From positions 578,392,676 through 578,456,675 of the forward strand of contig NC_058519.1 in NCBI RefSeq assembly GCF_904849725.1: a DNA stretch of 64,000 nucleotides, read 5' to 3'. Of this stretch, positions 11,565-22,515 are shown piece after piece. Origin of the DNA: Hordeum vulgare subsp. vulgare (lineage: Eukaryota; Streptophyta; Magnoliopsida; Poales; Poaceae). The position numbers and the translations under genes were made by a program. The notes under the pieces were generated by a model, which had not been told where the DNA came from, made no database searches, and worked only from the letters and a program-made list of their open reading frames with translations. Position 1 is the first letter of the stretch, and the number at the start of each line of letters is the position of its first letter.

Positions 11565-13253
11565 TGTTCGAAATATGCCCTAGAAGCAATAATAAATTGG
11601 TTATTATCATATTTCCTTGTTCTTGATAAATGTTTATTATGCATGCTAGAATTGTATTGACTAGTAACTTAAATACATGTGTGGATATATAAACAACATT
11701 TTGTTCCTACACATCCTCTACTGAGGTTTTTTAAGGTTTCCTAACGATATACATGAGTTGTCATCTGATAACGAGATCACATCATTAGGAGAAAGATGTG
11801 ATCGACAAAACTCACCATAAGCATATCATTTGATTGTATCACTTAGTTTGTTGCTAATGCTTTCTTCATGTCAACTATCTGTTCCTAAGACCATGAGAGC
11901 ATGCAACTGCCTAACACGAGAGGAATGCTTTATGTGTATCAAACGTCACTTTGTAACTGGGTGGTCATAAAGGTACTCTACAGGTATCTCTGAGGGTGTC
12001 TGTTGGGTTGGCATGGATCGAGATTGGGATTTGTCACTCCGTATGACGGAGAGGTGTCTATGGCTCCTCTTGATAATACAACATCGCAAGAAGCTTGCAA
12101 GCAATGTGACTAAGGATTTAGTCATGAGATCTTGTATAGTTGTATTACAGAACAAGTAAAGAGACTTGCCGGTAACGAGGTTGAACTAGGTATGGAGATA
12201 CCGACAATCAAATCTCATGCAAGTAACATACCGATAGACTAAGGGAACTGCATACGGGATTGATTGAATCCTTGGCATCATGGTTCCACCAATGAAGATC
12301 TTCATGGAATATCTAGGAACTAATATGGGCATCCAGGTCCGCTATTGGTTATTGACCGCAGAGGTGTCTCAGTCATGTCCACATGATTCTCGAACCCATA
12401 GGGTTCGCACGCTTAACGTTCCATGAGGATATAGTATTATTGGGATATGTATGTTGGTGACCGAATGTTGTTCAAAGTCCTGAATGAGATCTCACACATG
12501 ACGAGGAGCTCCGGAATGGTCCGTAGGTAAAGATTTATATGTGGAAAATTTGTTTTCAAGGTTCCGAAAAAAGTTTTAGCTTTTTGTGTATTGTACCGAG
12601 AAGTTTCTAGAAGGTTCCGTAAATTTCCACAGGAGTCCGAAGTACACCAGGCGTTCCACCCCGTGCAAGGGACGGCATGGACGAGGGGAGGCGCCCTCGC
12701 CTTATTAGGTCACACGCACAACTCCAACAAGGCCCATGCGGCTGGGAAAGGTGGAAAGTCCATGTGTGTATGGAAAACAGGGAATTGGACTAGGAGTCCA
12801 ACTCCTCTCCCTTGGTGCACCAGCCCTAGGGCTTGGAGGGCTGGCCACCACACCCCTCCTCCTATATAAAGAGGGAAGGGGGCGCCCCCAAGATGACACA
12901 ACAGCTCGTTTGCGCTTCCCACTCCCATTTTGCTCTGGTGCTCCTTTGTCCTTGTTTTGTTAGTGCTTGGTGAAGCCCTGCTGGACTAGCTCGACCAGCA
13001 CCTTCACCACACCATCGTGTTGCCAAATAACCCATCTACTACTCTGCCCTTGCTCGCTAGATCGAGGTGGCGGAGACGTCATCGATTTGCACGTTTGCTA
13101 AACACGGAGGTGTCGTCCGTTCGACGCTTGATCGGGACGGATCGCGGTTGGATCATGAAGATGTAATAGTACATCAACCACGTTATAAATGCTTTCGTTT
13201 AACGGTCTACCAGGGTACGTAGACACACTATCCCCTCTCACTTTCCCCCAACA
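11565..13253 (+). repeat. Copia H 3' LTR (1689 bp)
   Basis: Begins TGTTCGAAATATGCCCTAG, one base away from the Angela-group start, and ends CTTTCCCCCAACA at 13253. It shares the GTCACTCCGTATGACGGAG block (about 12030) and a TATA box CCTATATAAAGAGGG at 12861-12875. The likely right TSD is GGCTC (13254-13258); the left copy is outside the window. Confidence 0.88.
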
Positions 13254-14424
13254 GGCTCCCCGTCGCTTATCCTCCATCTCCGATCAACCCCTGTCGTTCG
13301 ACCCCCCCAAGGTACCATCGTCTACTCCTATTCTCACCATGCCCGTCAATTATTCAATGAATCACTAGAGCTGAAAAAAGTTGTCCCTTGTTCTTTCTAG
13401 CAACAGATTCTTATTCGGAGTACACATACGAGTAGTATGTCGAGTCGTCCGGTGGCTCCTCCAACGAGGGGGGGGGGTATTCCGATGAGACGAAGATGAT
13501 GCAGGCGGTCCTTGAAGACGCAGAGCGTGTGAAGGAGCATCTTCTCGATTTCAAGGGCTCGAGCAAGGGTCATCGAGTGCTCAACCACAACAGGGTGCGC
13601 GGACATTTGACACCGATGGACAACAAATTTGCCCCCGATTCACTATTCGTTGACCATTTTCACTTGTGTTTTCGGATGCGCATGATTACCTTTGATCGTT
13701 TGTACCATGGTGCCTGGTCATATGATGACTACTTCGTCCTGAAGAAGGACGTCATCGGAATGATTGGCTTTTCTGGTTACCAGAAGTTCATGGCCGCACT
13801 CCGGATGCTTGCATATGGCACGACCGTTGATTCGTGGGACGAGTAACTACGGATGTGTGCGAGCACCTGCGGAGATGACATGATGAGGTTTACAACTGTC
13901 GTGGTCGAGGTGTTAAGACCTTAGTACGTGAGAGAACCAGCTGTGGCAGACACCGAGAGGCTCTTGGCAATATCAGAAGTAAGAGGGCGGACATGTTTAC
14001 TTGTATCTCTTGACTGAATGCATTGGAAATGGAAGAGTTCCCCGAAGGCTTTATATGGGCAATATCACGACCATGTTAATAAGCCCACCATCATTCTTGA
14101 AACGGTTGGATCACATGATCTTTGGATTTGGCTTGATTTCTTTGGCATGCCCGGGTCTCACAATGACATCAATGTGCTGCAACGATTGTCGTTGTTTGCG
14201 AGGCTGACTGAAGGAAAACCTCCTCCTTGCCACTATACTGTCAATGGACATGAATACAACATGGCTTAGTATTTGTTTGATGATATATATCCTTCAGGGG
14301 CTACCTTTGTCGGCAACATCTCTAACCCAAAAGGCCAAAAAAGTTTCACTTTGCCCAAAGACAAGAAGCGGTTAGAAAGGATGTAAAAGTGCATTTGGAT
14401 TTTTTTCACAGCAGTTTAGCAGTT
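13254..14424 (+). pseudogene. PIF/Harbinger transposase remnant
   Basis: The frame at 13496-13846 encodes the N-terminal part of a PIF/Harbinger (HARBI-type DDE) transposase, including KEHLLDFKGS, FDRLYHGAWSYDDYF and GFSGYQKFMAALRMLAYGT, typical of grass copies. After a stop the coding signal continues to about 14420. The first catalytic Asp is at 14012-14014 (the next codon is now TGA, followed by MHWKWK); the second is at 14165-14167 (SHNDINVL). The third, a Glu, would lie beyond the point where the CACTA element interrupts the gene at 14425. About 240 bp of presumed 5' UTR precede it. At least three stops or shifts make it inactive. No terminal inverted repeat is visible, so the transposon ends are not in the window. 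Confidence 0.82.
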
Positions 14425-14442
14425 CACTAGTAGAAAACAGGG
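14425..14442 (+). repeat. CACTA terminal inverted repeat (left)
   Basis: CACTAGTAGAAAACAGGG matches the consensus terminal repeat of Triticeae CACTA elements. The partner copy should lie right of the window. Confidence 0.8.
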
Positions 14443-14454
14443 ATTCAGTCCATT

Positions 14455-14725
14455 CCTGAAATCCCACTAATCCTGGTTCACTCACGAACCGGGACCCATG
14501 GGGGCATCGGTCCCGATTCGTGAGGCCAGGGCGCCGGCCTGGCCTCGTGGGCCATTGGTCCGAGATCGCCTGGCCCCTTTGGTCTCACTTCCAGACATGA
14601 ACCGGGACCAATGGTCCTCGCTCCTGGCCCACAACCATTTGTCCCGGTTTGTGGCTGGAACCGGGACCAAATGTTGTCCTTTAGTCCCGATACCAGCCAC
14701 AAACCGGGACCAATGGTTGGCCTAT
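14455..14725. repeat. CACTA subterminal repeats with inverted pairs
   Basis: A short motif, AACCGGGACCAATGG and its complement (GGTCCCGGTT-like), recurs at least seven times in both orientations, for example near 14489, 14508, 14600, 14640, 14660, 14685 and 14703. In En/Spm elements subterminal repeats bind the TNPA-type protein. The pair at about 14636-14650 and 14657-14671 could form a hairpin of about 15 bp. Confidence 0.75.
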
Positions 14726-14730
14726 ATATA
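14723..14730 (+). promoter_or_regulatory. TATA box of the CACTA transcription unit
   Basis: TATATATA just downstream of the subterminal repeats, followed by a C-rich leader, is the expected place for the promoter that En/Spm-type elements carry at this end. Confidence 0.45.
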
Positions 14731-15246
14731 CCCCCCGCCCGCGAGCAGAGTGGTCACTCCTCTGTTTTTTTGGCCGGCCGTGGGAGAGCTTTGTGGTGCT
14801 CTAGCTCACCTCCTATGCACATGAGGTGTTCGATGAAATGCCCGAGCCGCACTTAAGCTTTGTCCTCTCAGAGCTCCTTGTCCAAGCTCCATTTTCCTCA
14901 AGATTTGTCTAGGTTTGACGGTCTGTCATATCCCGTACCCGTCCTCACCGCCGTTGATCGCCCGCGCCCATCTCGGCGCCGGCACCACCGTGGTTAGACT
15001 CTTCTTCTTATCTTCTTTCTAAAAGAAAAAAGATCTTACTTTTATGATTTAGATAGATACTTGTGTAATTTTCTTACTTTTATTATTGTTTGTTATTATA
15101 TAGTGCGATGGTTTTGGTATCTGCCTCCGTCGGCCCTCGTCATGTCTATGATTCGGATGTGGTATATATTATCTTTTATAACTATTTGTTTTATTTAGTG
15201 TTTATGACAATTATGCCGACCAAGGTGACATATATTTTTTAATCTA

Positions 15247-15577
15247 AGAGGTATGTGAACCAGAAATTCCAACCGACATAGAAATTCTTGTCGAGAAGTT
15301 AAATTTGGTTGAAAAAGAAAAGAATTACTTGAAAGAAAAATTACAAAGAATTGAAGAGGAGAAGATGAAATTGGGGTTGAATGTTGCCGATGTCGTCGAT
15401 GATCACAAGATCAAGATGGATGCAATGGGCTTGAAGATTAGAAAGATTAGAAAATATGCCATTCATACTAAGGCTTGGTATCATTATGTCGTTGGACCAA
15501 TTGGTACCTTAGTTGCGGCTATGATCACATTCGTTGTTGCATTTAAATTTTTTAGTTTCAATGTATGTTTTAATTAG
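15247..15577 (+). CDS. CACTA ORF1: coiled-coil protein with one predicted membrane segment (probable exon)
   Basis: An open frame from about 15247 (VCEPEIPTDIEILVEKLN...), with the first in-frame ATG at 15305, ends at TAG 15575-15577. From the ATG it is 90 residues. Residues 1-30 are a Glu/Lys-rich heptad-like region (KEKNYLKEKLQRIEEEKMKL), residues 31-60 are charged, and about 65-85 form a hydrophobic helix (GPIGTLVAAMITFVVAFKFF). AG/GT-like junctions upstream near 15247 suggest that the annotated part is a terminal exon of a spliced gene. I recall homologous ORFs upstream of TNP2 in other wheat and barley CACTAs; the function is unknown. It has no stop or frameshift, unlike its neighbours. 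It could also be decayed but still open by chance. Confidence 0.6.
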
Positions 15578-15758
15578 ATGCTCTAGAGAGCTATATGTTG
15601 TTCAATAATGAGAACTATGTATGAACGTCATGTATTTATTTTGGTCACTACTGTACTTTGGCTTTAGTGTGATGGTGAATTTCTATTAATTTGGTCACTT
15701 CTCCATTCATGATATGTTGTAATGGTTTTTAATACACTTTATTATATAACGCACGCAG

Positions 15759-17410
15759 ATGAACCGCCAATGGATGTACGGTGACCAACGCACCTCCGAG
15801 TATATTAAGGGTCTGCATAATTTTCTTGAAGCGGCTGAGGCAAACAAGCAGAATGGTTTTATGCATTGTCCTTGTACTGTCTGTGGGAATACGAAGGCTT
15901 TCTCCAACTCTAAAACCCTTCACTTCCACCTGCTTGAGAAGGTTTTTATGCCACACTATAATGTTTGGACCAAAGATGGAGAAAGAGGGGTTATGATGGA
16001 AGACAAAGAAGAAGAAGATGATGATGACAACTACCCGCCCCCCTGAATACGGTGATGCTGCAATGGGGGAAGTTGAATATCAACAGGAACCAGACGATGT
16101 GCCCGACGATGATCTTCGTCGGGTCACTGTTGATGCATAGAGGGAAAGCGGAAGTGAAAGGGAGAAGTTGAAGTTCGATCGCATGTTAAAGGATCACAAA
16201 AATGGGCTGTACCCAAATTTCGAAGATGACAACACAAAGCTCGGTACAACACTGGAATTGTTGCAATGGAAGGCACACAATGGTGTATCTGACAAGGGAT
16301 TTAGTTCGCTACTGAAAATAATGAAGAAAAATCTTCCAAAGGATAACGAATTGTGCGACAGTACGTATGAAGCAAAGAAGATTATGTGCCTTCTAGGATT
16401 GGAGGTGCAGAAGATACATACATTCCCTAATGATTGCATCCTCTACCGCGGTGCATACGAGGATTTGAACACATGCCCGATATGTGATGCATTGCGGTGT
16501 AAGATCAGAAGAGATGACCCTGGTGATGTTGAGGGCCAGCACACCGGGAAGAGGGTTCATGCCAAGGTGATGTGGTCTGCTCCTATAATACCACGGTTGA
16601 AACGTTTGTTAAAAAACAAAAAGCATGCCAAGTGGTTGTAATGGCACACAAAAGACCATAAGAAAGACGGGAAGTTGAGAGCACCCGCTGACGGGTCGTA
16701 GTGGGGAAAGATCGAGAGAAAGTGGAGTGACTTTATAGGTGACCCAAGGAACGTATGGTTTGGTTTAAGTGCAGATGGCGTTAATCCTTTTGGGGAGCAG
16801 AGGAGCAAGCATAGCACATGGCCTGTGACTCTATGTATGTATAACCTTCCTCCCTGGTTGTGCATGAAGCGGAAGTTCATTATGATGCCAGTGCTCATCC
16901 AATGCCCTAAGCAACCCGGCAATGACATTGATGTGTACCTAAGGCCATTAGTTGATGAACTTTTATAGTTATGGAATGGAAGAGGTGTACGTGTGTGGGA
17001 TGAGAATGAACAGGAGGAATTTGACCTACATGTGTTCCTGTTTGTAACCATTAACGATTGGCCTGCTCTCAGTAACCTTTCAGGATAGACAAACAAGGGA
17101 TACCACGCATGCACACACTGTTTAGATGACACTGACAATATATATTTGGACAAATGCAGGAATAATGTGTACCTGGGGCGTCGTTGATTTGTTCCGACCA
17201 ACCATCCATGTCGAAAGAAAGGAAAGCATTTCAAAGGTGAGGCAGATCATCGGAAGAAGCCCGCCATCCGTACTGGTGATCACATACTTGATATGGTCAA
17301 TGATTTACAAGTAATCTTTGGAAAGGGTCCTGGCGGACTATCTGTTCCGACTGACGATGTGGGATGCGCACCCATGTGGAAGAAAAAATCTATATTTTCG
17401 GACCTACCAG
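15759..17410 (+). pseudogene. CACTA TNP2-type transposase, truncated and broken
   Basis: The start MNRQWMYGDQRTSEYIKGL and a following Cys/His cluster (CPCTVC, then HFHL) match the Transposase-associated domain. The region 16168-17400 matches the TNP2 (Transposase_21) catalytic region, e.g. LPKDNELCDSTYEAKKI, NDCILYRGAYEDLNTCPIC, TWPVTLCMYNLPPWLCMKR, GKGPGGLSVP. A 1-bp insertion in the C run near 16040 shifts the frame, and stops follow (for example TAG at 16138-16140, TAA at 16639-16641, and several between 16690 and 17190). The gene stops at KKKSIF, where LTR K is inserted (probable TSD ACCAG, 17406-17410). The C-terminal half of the TNP2 domain is not found elsewhere in the window. Confidence 0.85.
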
Positions 17411-20400
17411 TGACAGCCCGAGACCGACGCACCAGAAGATTCCCCTTTTATTCCGTTCTCGTCATGTGGTTCGTTTGTCTGTCGCATACATCATTGCATC
17501 ATGCGCATCACCGGCATCGCATCGGCACTCCGTTACCGCCAGTTTTAAAACTTGCATCTGTTATAAGTTACCGGTTCTCCCCGTGTTCAACGTTGCCCGT
17601 TCTAAGCCCGACCACACTCGCCCGCGCCCGCGGCATCATTTAAATCTTGTTTTTAAAAGTGTGTATAAAACTTTCTGTGATTGGGTTGAAACTTGGCATG
17701 CAGTCTTATTTTGATTTAGGTAGGCCGCCTGCCAAATTTTGTCGCAATCGGAGTCCTTCTCGTCCCCGAACGGTCGACCGTAGCGGCACCGTCTTCGGTC
17801 TATCGTCGAACGTTTTTCGGTATTTTTTAAATCGCGTTGTCGGGTGCCCGTTTTCCCTCTCATCTCTGGCAAGCCATTCTACACGGCCACTTAACCCGTC
17901 CCCGCATGCGAGACCGTTCGATTCCGATCGCGCGGTTGAAACCGGGGCGAAAAACTGCTAACCCTAGCACTCTTTTCCTATAAATAGACCCCAAAACATG
18001 CATAATCTAGCCCCTCTCTCTCTCTTCTCCTCGAATCACGCGCCCTCCTAACCCTAGCCACCTCCCACCTGCCTCTCTCTCCTCCCTCCAGCCGCCGCGG
18101 CCCGCTCAAGGCCGGATCTGGCCCGCTGAAGCCCATCTGGGCCAGAGCTCCCCGCCGCAGCAGCTCCCTCTCGCAGCTCCCGTCGCCTCCCCGCGCGGCT
18201 GCCCGCGCCGGCTTGCCCCAATGTCGCCGCCTCTTGCCGCCACTGGCGAGCCGCCACATCCCGCCGGGCCGAGCGCCGCCGAACCCTCGCCTCGCCTCCG
18301 ACTGCGGCCGCCTCCCACCGCCGCCGGCTGTCGCCGGCCCCTGCCCGAGCTGCCCTAGCCGCCTGCCTACCCTGCCCCTTCGTCGCGCCGCCGCCGTCCG
18401 GCCCGGATCCGGCGAGGTACGGCCGGATCCACCGCCTCCCGACCCGTCGGCTGCCCCGCCGCCTCCGTGGCACAACGCCCCGTCGGCGTAGCGCGCCATG
18501 GCCTCGCTCGATCTGCTGCGGGAGCACGAGCCCGAGCGGATCGTTGGCCAACGCCAGGTGGGCCGGCCACCCAGCGCCGCCCTCGGCCCAGGCGCGCCCC
18601 AGCCCAGGCCGGCCTCCTCCAGCCGCCCGGCCAGGCCGCCCCTCCTCTCCACCGCTGGCCCAAGTGGCCCAAGGTGAGCCTCCCCCCGAGCCCACTATCC
18701 CTCGCCCGAGGCGACATTTAGTTGTGCTGCGCTCGGGCCCTGCGGTAATTTGGCCGGTGGAGATTTTATCTCTATTCGGCGTTTAATAATTTTAGGAAAA
18801 TGTCGTATTTTAAAACGCGTGTAGTTTCTAAACCGTGCATCGGATCGGAATGTTTTAAATATAAAACTTGATTAGTTTTTTGCGTAGATTAATATTTTGC
18901 AACTTGCATGCATGTTTGAAGTGGTTTGACCCTCCGTATGCCTAGAATTGTGTGCTGTCCTAATAGGGAATTGTCCCGTATTTATTTTTATGCGCGTCCG
19001 GATTGCTCAAATCACGTAGTTTAAATGCTCATGTTATTAGGGACCTTTTGCCATGTATTTTAGAGTACTTGTTTGCATTTTTGCATGTAGGTTCCGGCGC
19101 TAGTTGGTTATGTCGTGCTTAGGACGTATTCTCGCATATACGTGTGGCGATATTTTTATTTTGCAACCCCTCATGTCATATTTGATTTCGAGGTAGAATA
19201 ATCCATAGAATTTAACTATGCATTTAGTTTTATCTTTTGAGAAAGTTAGTGCGGGTGATATTTTACCATGTTGCCCTCTTGTCTATTTTGTGTGATTTAA
19301 TCCGTGCGTGATATGAATGAGTTGTCAACTAGAGATATGCCCTTGGATGTGTAGGCTTGCCTCTGGTAATTTTGGTTGCAATAAAAATCCATGTTTAGGT
19401 GTTGTTTACTTGCTCTCAACATGCTAGAAAATAATGCTGATTTGTAGATGCTGAAATATTTCTAAGTCTGAAATCTGTCATATTTTGTTGCTGTCTTGCC
19501 ATGAGTTTATCTGGTGATATATAGCTCTTTTGAGGTTGGTGCAATGAAGTTAGTTGTAGTCCTTAAGATTCTATAGCATGTTGTGAATTTTCATGCCATT
19601 TGGAGCCATGTAGCATATAGTTTTGCTGCTGTCAATATGCCTTCAGATCGAAACTGCACTGTCAAAAACTGATATTTTTGTCTAAGTCTGAAACTGTGTG
19701 TGAGATGTTGTTTAGTGAGTTCTTTTCCTAGTGATTCATGCTTCCATGCTAGATGTTATTAGTAGTATGTTGTAGTGCATCTTGACCACTACTATCTCAT
19801 GTCTTGTTTGAGAATTTTGGATTTATGTAGCTTATTGTTTTGGGGTGTAGAAAATGCCATGTTGCTGTTTTGGGCAGATTGTAGTGATTTCTTGTATAGC
19901 TTGTAGTTGTTGAACCGTTGCTCCATTTCGATCGTGTTCTATATGAAGCTTGCTTAAAATCTCGTGTAGTTTCATATTATCTTGCTGGTTGTATGTTTTG
20001 AAATGTTTGTGACCATCGTTGCACACATATTGCATTCATGCCATCATATCTTGCGGTGGTTATATGTTTTGAACCGTAGCTCCGTTGGAGATGTTCTCTA
20101 TGTGTAAATTGATTGAAACGACGTGTAGAATCACATGAACCTATTTATTTTTTTGTTTAACAAATATTAAAACATGTTATTTCAGATCTGGACAGAATTA
20201 TAAATTAACATATGGGGTCACTCCGGAGATGTTATATGTCATTTCCGACCTCATTTAAAATGCCTAGATAGGTAGTTTAATAACTCTTAACCTCTTGCCA
20301 TGGTTAATAACATTCAATATTGCATATTGAGCTTCACTTAATATGTAGTGTTGATTGTTGTGAATTGCCATGCCATGTCTTGCATATATTCATCTAATCA

Positions 20401-20664
20401 TGCATCATATGTGGATTGCATCTTGTCGTGCATGCGCCGTGGTGAATATCTGTGTTGATGCTTGTTTCCAGTTTACTTCGTCTCGATAGAGTTCCGCAAG
20501 CGTGTCGGAAAGTGAGGACCCGTTCGACTACATCGATTCGTCTGCTTCACGGATTTGTTCTTCTTCCAAGCGGGATCTCGGGCAAGATGACCATTTCCCC
20601 AGATACCATTACTATCATTGCCATGCTAGTTTTGCCGTTTCTATCGTTATGTCTTGCTGCCTAC
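17411..20664 (+). repeat. Gypsy-type LTR K, left part
   Basis: Starts TGACAGCCCGAGACCGACG, a start I recognise from large Triticeae Gypsy LTRs. It contains a TATA box, then a GC-rich transcribed stretch (about 17990-18720), then AT-rich sequence. It is interrupted at 20664 by F and resumes at 22272. Its own end is missing (see 22272-22515). The many Pro/Arg/Ala-rich ORFs on both strands of 18000-18720 are products of the GC-rich composition and are not genes. Whether K was a solo LTR or a 5' LTR cannot be told. Confidence 0.7.
17979..17987 (+). promoter_or_regulatory. TATA box of LTR K
   Basis: TATAAATAG about 570 bp into the LTR is followed by a CT-rich leader with AACCCTAG motifs, the usual layout of a plant RNA polymerase II start region. 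Confidence 0.5.
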
Positions 20665-22266
20665 TGATACATCTCAAACGTATCTATAATTTTTTATGGT
20701 TTCACGCTGTTATCTTGCCTTCTTTGTATGTTTTATGTACCTTTTTATATCTTTTTGGGACTAACTTATTAATTCAGTGTCAAGTGTCAATTCCTGTTTT
20801 TTCCGTGTTTTTGACTCTTTTCAGATCCGATTTTGGAACGGAGTCCAAACGGAAGAAAAACCCCGAAATGATTTTTTCCCAAACGGAAGAAGTCCACGGG
20901 GCTTTTGGGCCAAGCCACGTGGGCTCCAGGGAGCCCACAAGCCCCCACTCCGCCACCAGGGGAGGCGGCGGTGGGCAGGCTTGTGGCCTCCCTAGCCGCC
21001 CCCTGACCTAGGTCTTTGGCCTATAAATTCCCAAATATTCCGCAAAAAATCCGGGGAGCCTCGAAAATACTTTTCCACCGCCGCAAGCTTCCGTTTCTGC
21101 GAGATCTCATCTGGAGACCCTTCCCGGCGCCCTGCTGGAGGGGACTTTGGAGTTGGAGGGCTTCTTCATCATCATCATTCCCCCTCCAATGACTCGTGAG
21201 TAGTTCACTTCAGACCTACGGGTCCGTAGTTAGTAGCTAGATGGCTTCTTCTCTCTCTTGGATCTTCAATACAAAGTTCTCCATGATCTTCATGGAGATC
21301 TACCCGATGTAATCTTCTTTGGCGGTGTGTTTGTCGAGATCCGATGAATTGTGGACTTGTGATCAGATTATCTATGATATATATTTGAGTCTTTGCTGAT
21401 TTATTATATGCATGATTTGATATTCTTGTAAGTCTCTCCGAGTCTTGGGTTTTGTTTGGCCAACTGGATCTATGATTCTTGCAATGGGAGAAGTGCTTGG
21501 TTTTGGGTTCTGCCATGTGGTGACCTTTCCCAGTGACAGTAGGGGCAGCAAGGCACACATCAAGCAGTTGCCATCAAGGGTAAAAATATGGGGTTTTTAT
21601 CATTGGTTTGAGATTATCCCTCTACATCATGTCATCTTGCTTAAGGCGTTACTCTGTTCTTATGGACTTAATACAGTAGATGCATGCTGGATAGCGGTCG
21701 ACGTGTGGAGTAATAGTAGTAGATGCAGAAAGTATCGGTCTACTTGTTTCGGACGTGATGCCTATAGAAATAATCATTGCATAGATATCGTCACGACTCT
21801 GCACAGTTCTATCAATTGCTCAATAGTAATTTGTTCACCCACCGTCTACTTGCTTTCATGAGAGAAGCCACTAGTAAACACTACGACCCCCGGGTCTATT
21901 CACATCCATTGTTTACAACTCCGCTTTTACTTTGCTTTGTTACTTTTTTGCTTTCAGTTCTCACTTGGCAAACAATCTATAAGGGATTGACAACCCCTTC
22001 ATAGCATTGGGTGCAAGTTTTGTGTTTGTGCAGGATCTTGAGATACTCCTCCGCCGGATTGATACCTTTGTTCTCAAACTGAGGGAAATACTTACCTCCG
22101 TTGTGCTACATCATCCTCTTCGCTTGGAGGAAACACGAATGCAGAAGGATTCCTGGTGTCGTCAACGTGCCCATTTCTGGCGCCACTGGAAGGTCTCTTG
22201 TGCAGCAGCATAACAGACATCAGAAGCATTCATGCGCCATTGCCGGGGATCCCTTTTGAAACATCA
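20665..22266 (+). mobile_element. Gypsy solo LTR-like element F (TSD CCTAC)
   Basis: Starts TGATACATCTC, a diverged relative of the A/G2 LTR in the opposite orientation, and ends GAAACATCA. It is flanked by CCTAC at 20660-20664 and 22267-22271, and the flanking K sequence reads through sensibly, so these are the true ends. Most of it aligns with the A/G2 LTR (for example GTGTTTGTGCAGG and GGATTGATACCTT near 22025-22065). Oddly, PBS-like motifs (TTCTGGCGCCACTGG near 22175; TGCGCCATTGCCGGGGATC at 22233-22251) lie inside the element before its right end. It may be a solo LTR of a subfamily with a longer LTR, or an LTR plus a sliver of internal sequence. Confidence 0.75.
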
Positions 22267-22271
22267 CCTAC

Positions 22272-22515
22272 CACCTGTTAAATATCAACCTATCAACATT
22301 GCCATGAACCTATTCACAAACTAGCAAACCACTGATTGGCTATGTTACCGCTTGCTTAACCATGTGTTAGTGTTGCTAGTTGCAGGTGTAATTGCTTCCA
22401 TGTGATAACATGGGTTCCTTGTTATATCACCATATTAATTGCTATCTAATTTAATGCACCTATATACTTGGTAAAAGGTGGAAGGCTCGGCCTTTTCTAG
22501 CCTGGTATTTTGTAC
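22272..22515 (+). repeat. LTR K, continuation after F
   Basis: CACCTGTTAAATATCAACC and the GGTGGAAGGCTCGGCC stretch (about 22478) are what I expect later in the same LTR type as 17411. Similarity seems to stop near TGGTATTTTGT (22514). No LTR end or second ACCAG TSD is seen, so the K terminus appears deleted. Confidence 0.5.

Larger units (their letters stand above)
7621..13253 (+). mobile_element. Old, degenerate BARE/Angela-like Copia element H (3' part)
   Basis: From 7626 the sequence follows the internal domain of the Angela-like element at 48301 onward (leader, gag, integrase, RT, RNase H), then a degenerate polypurine tract and a 3' LTR ending at 13253. The 5' LTR and most of the leader are missing because Gypsy A inserted here; they should lie left of the window. 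The coding part is riddled with stops and indels and is shorter than in the better-preserved copies (3.9 kb here against 5.3 kb for the whole internal region of the 45459 element), so H is one of the older layers. Confidence 0.88.
14425..17410 (+). mobile_element. CACTA (En/Spm superfamily) transposon, left end and first genes
   Basis: The element starts with CACTAGTAGAAAACAGGG, preceded by a likely 3-bp TSD GTT (14422-14424), inside the PIF/Harbinger transposase. It has subterminal repeats, a TATA box, a small coiled-coil/membrane ORF and a TNP2-type transposase gene. TNP2 is interrupted at 17410 by LTR K. Further pieces of the same transposon are at about 22516-22890 and 56633-57219; its right end is beyond the window. 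The layout is like Triticeae Caspar-type CACTAs (established knowledge, family assignment tentative). Confidence 0.85.

Noticed and set aside
17978..18786. Cluster of long overlapping ORFs on both strands (up to 224 codons) in GC-rich DNA
   Set aside because: All six frames are open because stop codons are rare at this GC content; products are Arg/Gly/Pro/Ala-rich without domains and lie in LTR K.
20665..22266. F as a 5' LTR plus PBS of a truncated plus-strand element
   Set aside because: CCTAC on both sides and sensible continuation of K sequence favour a complete insertion ending at 22266.
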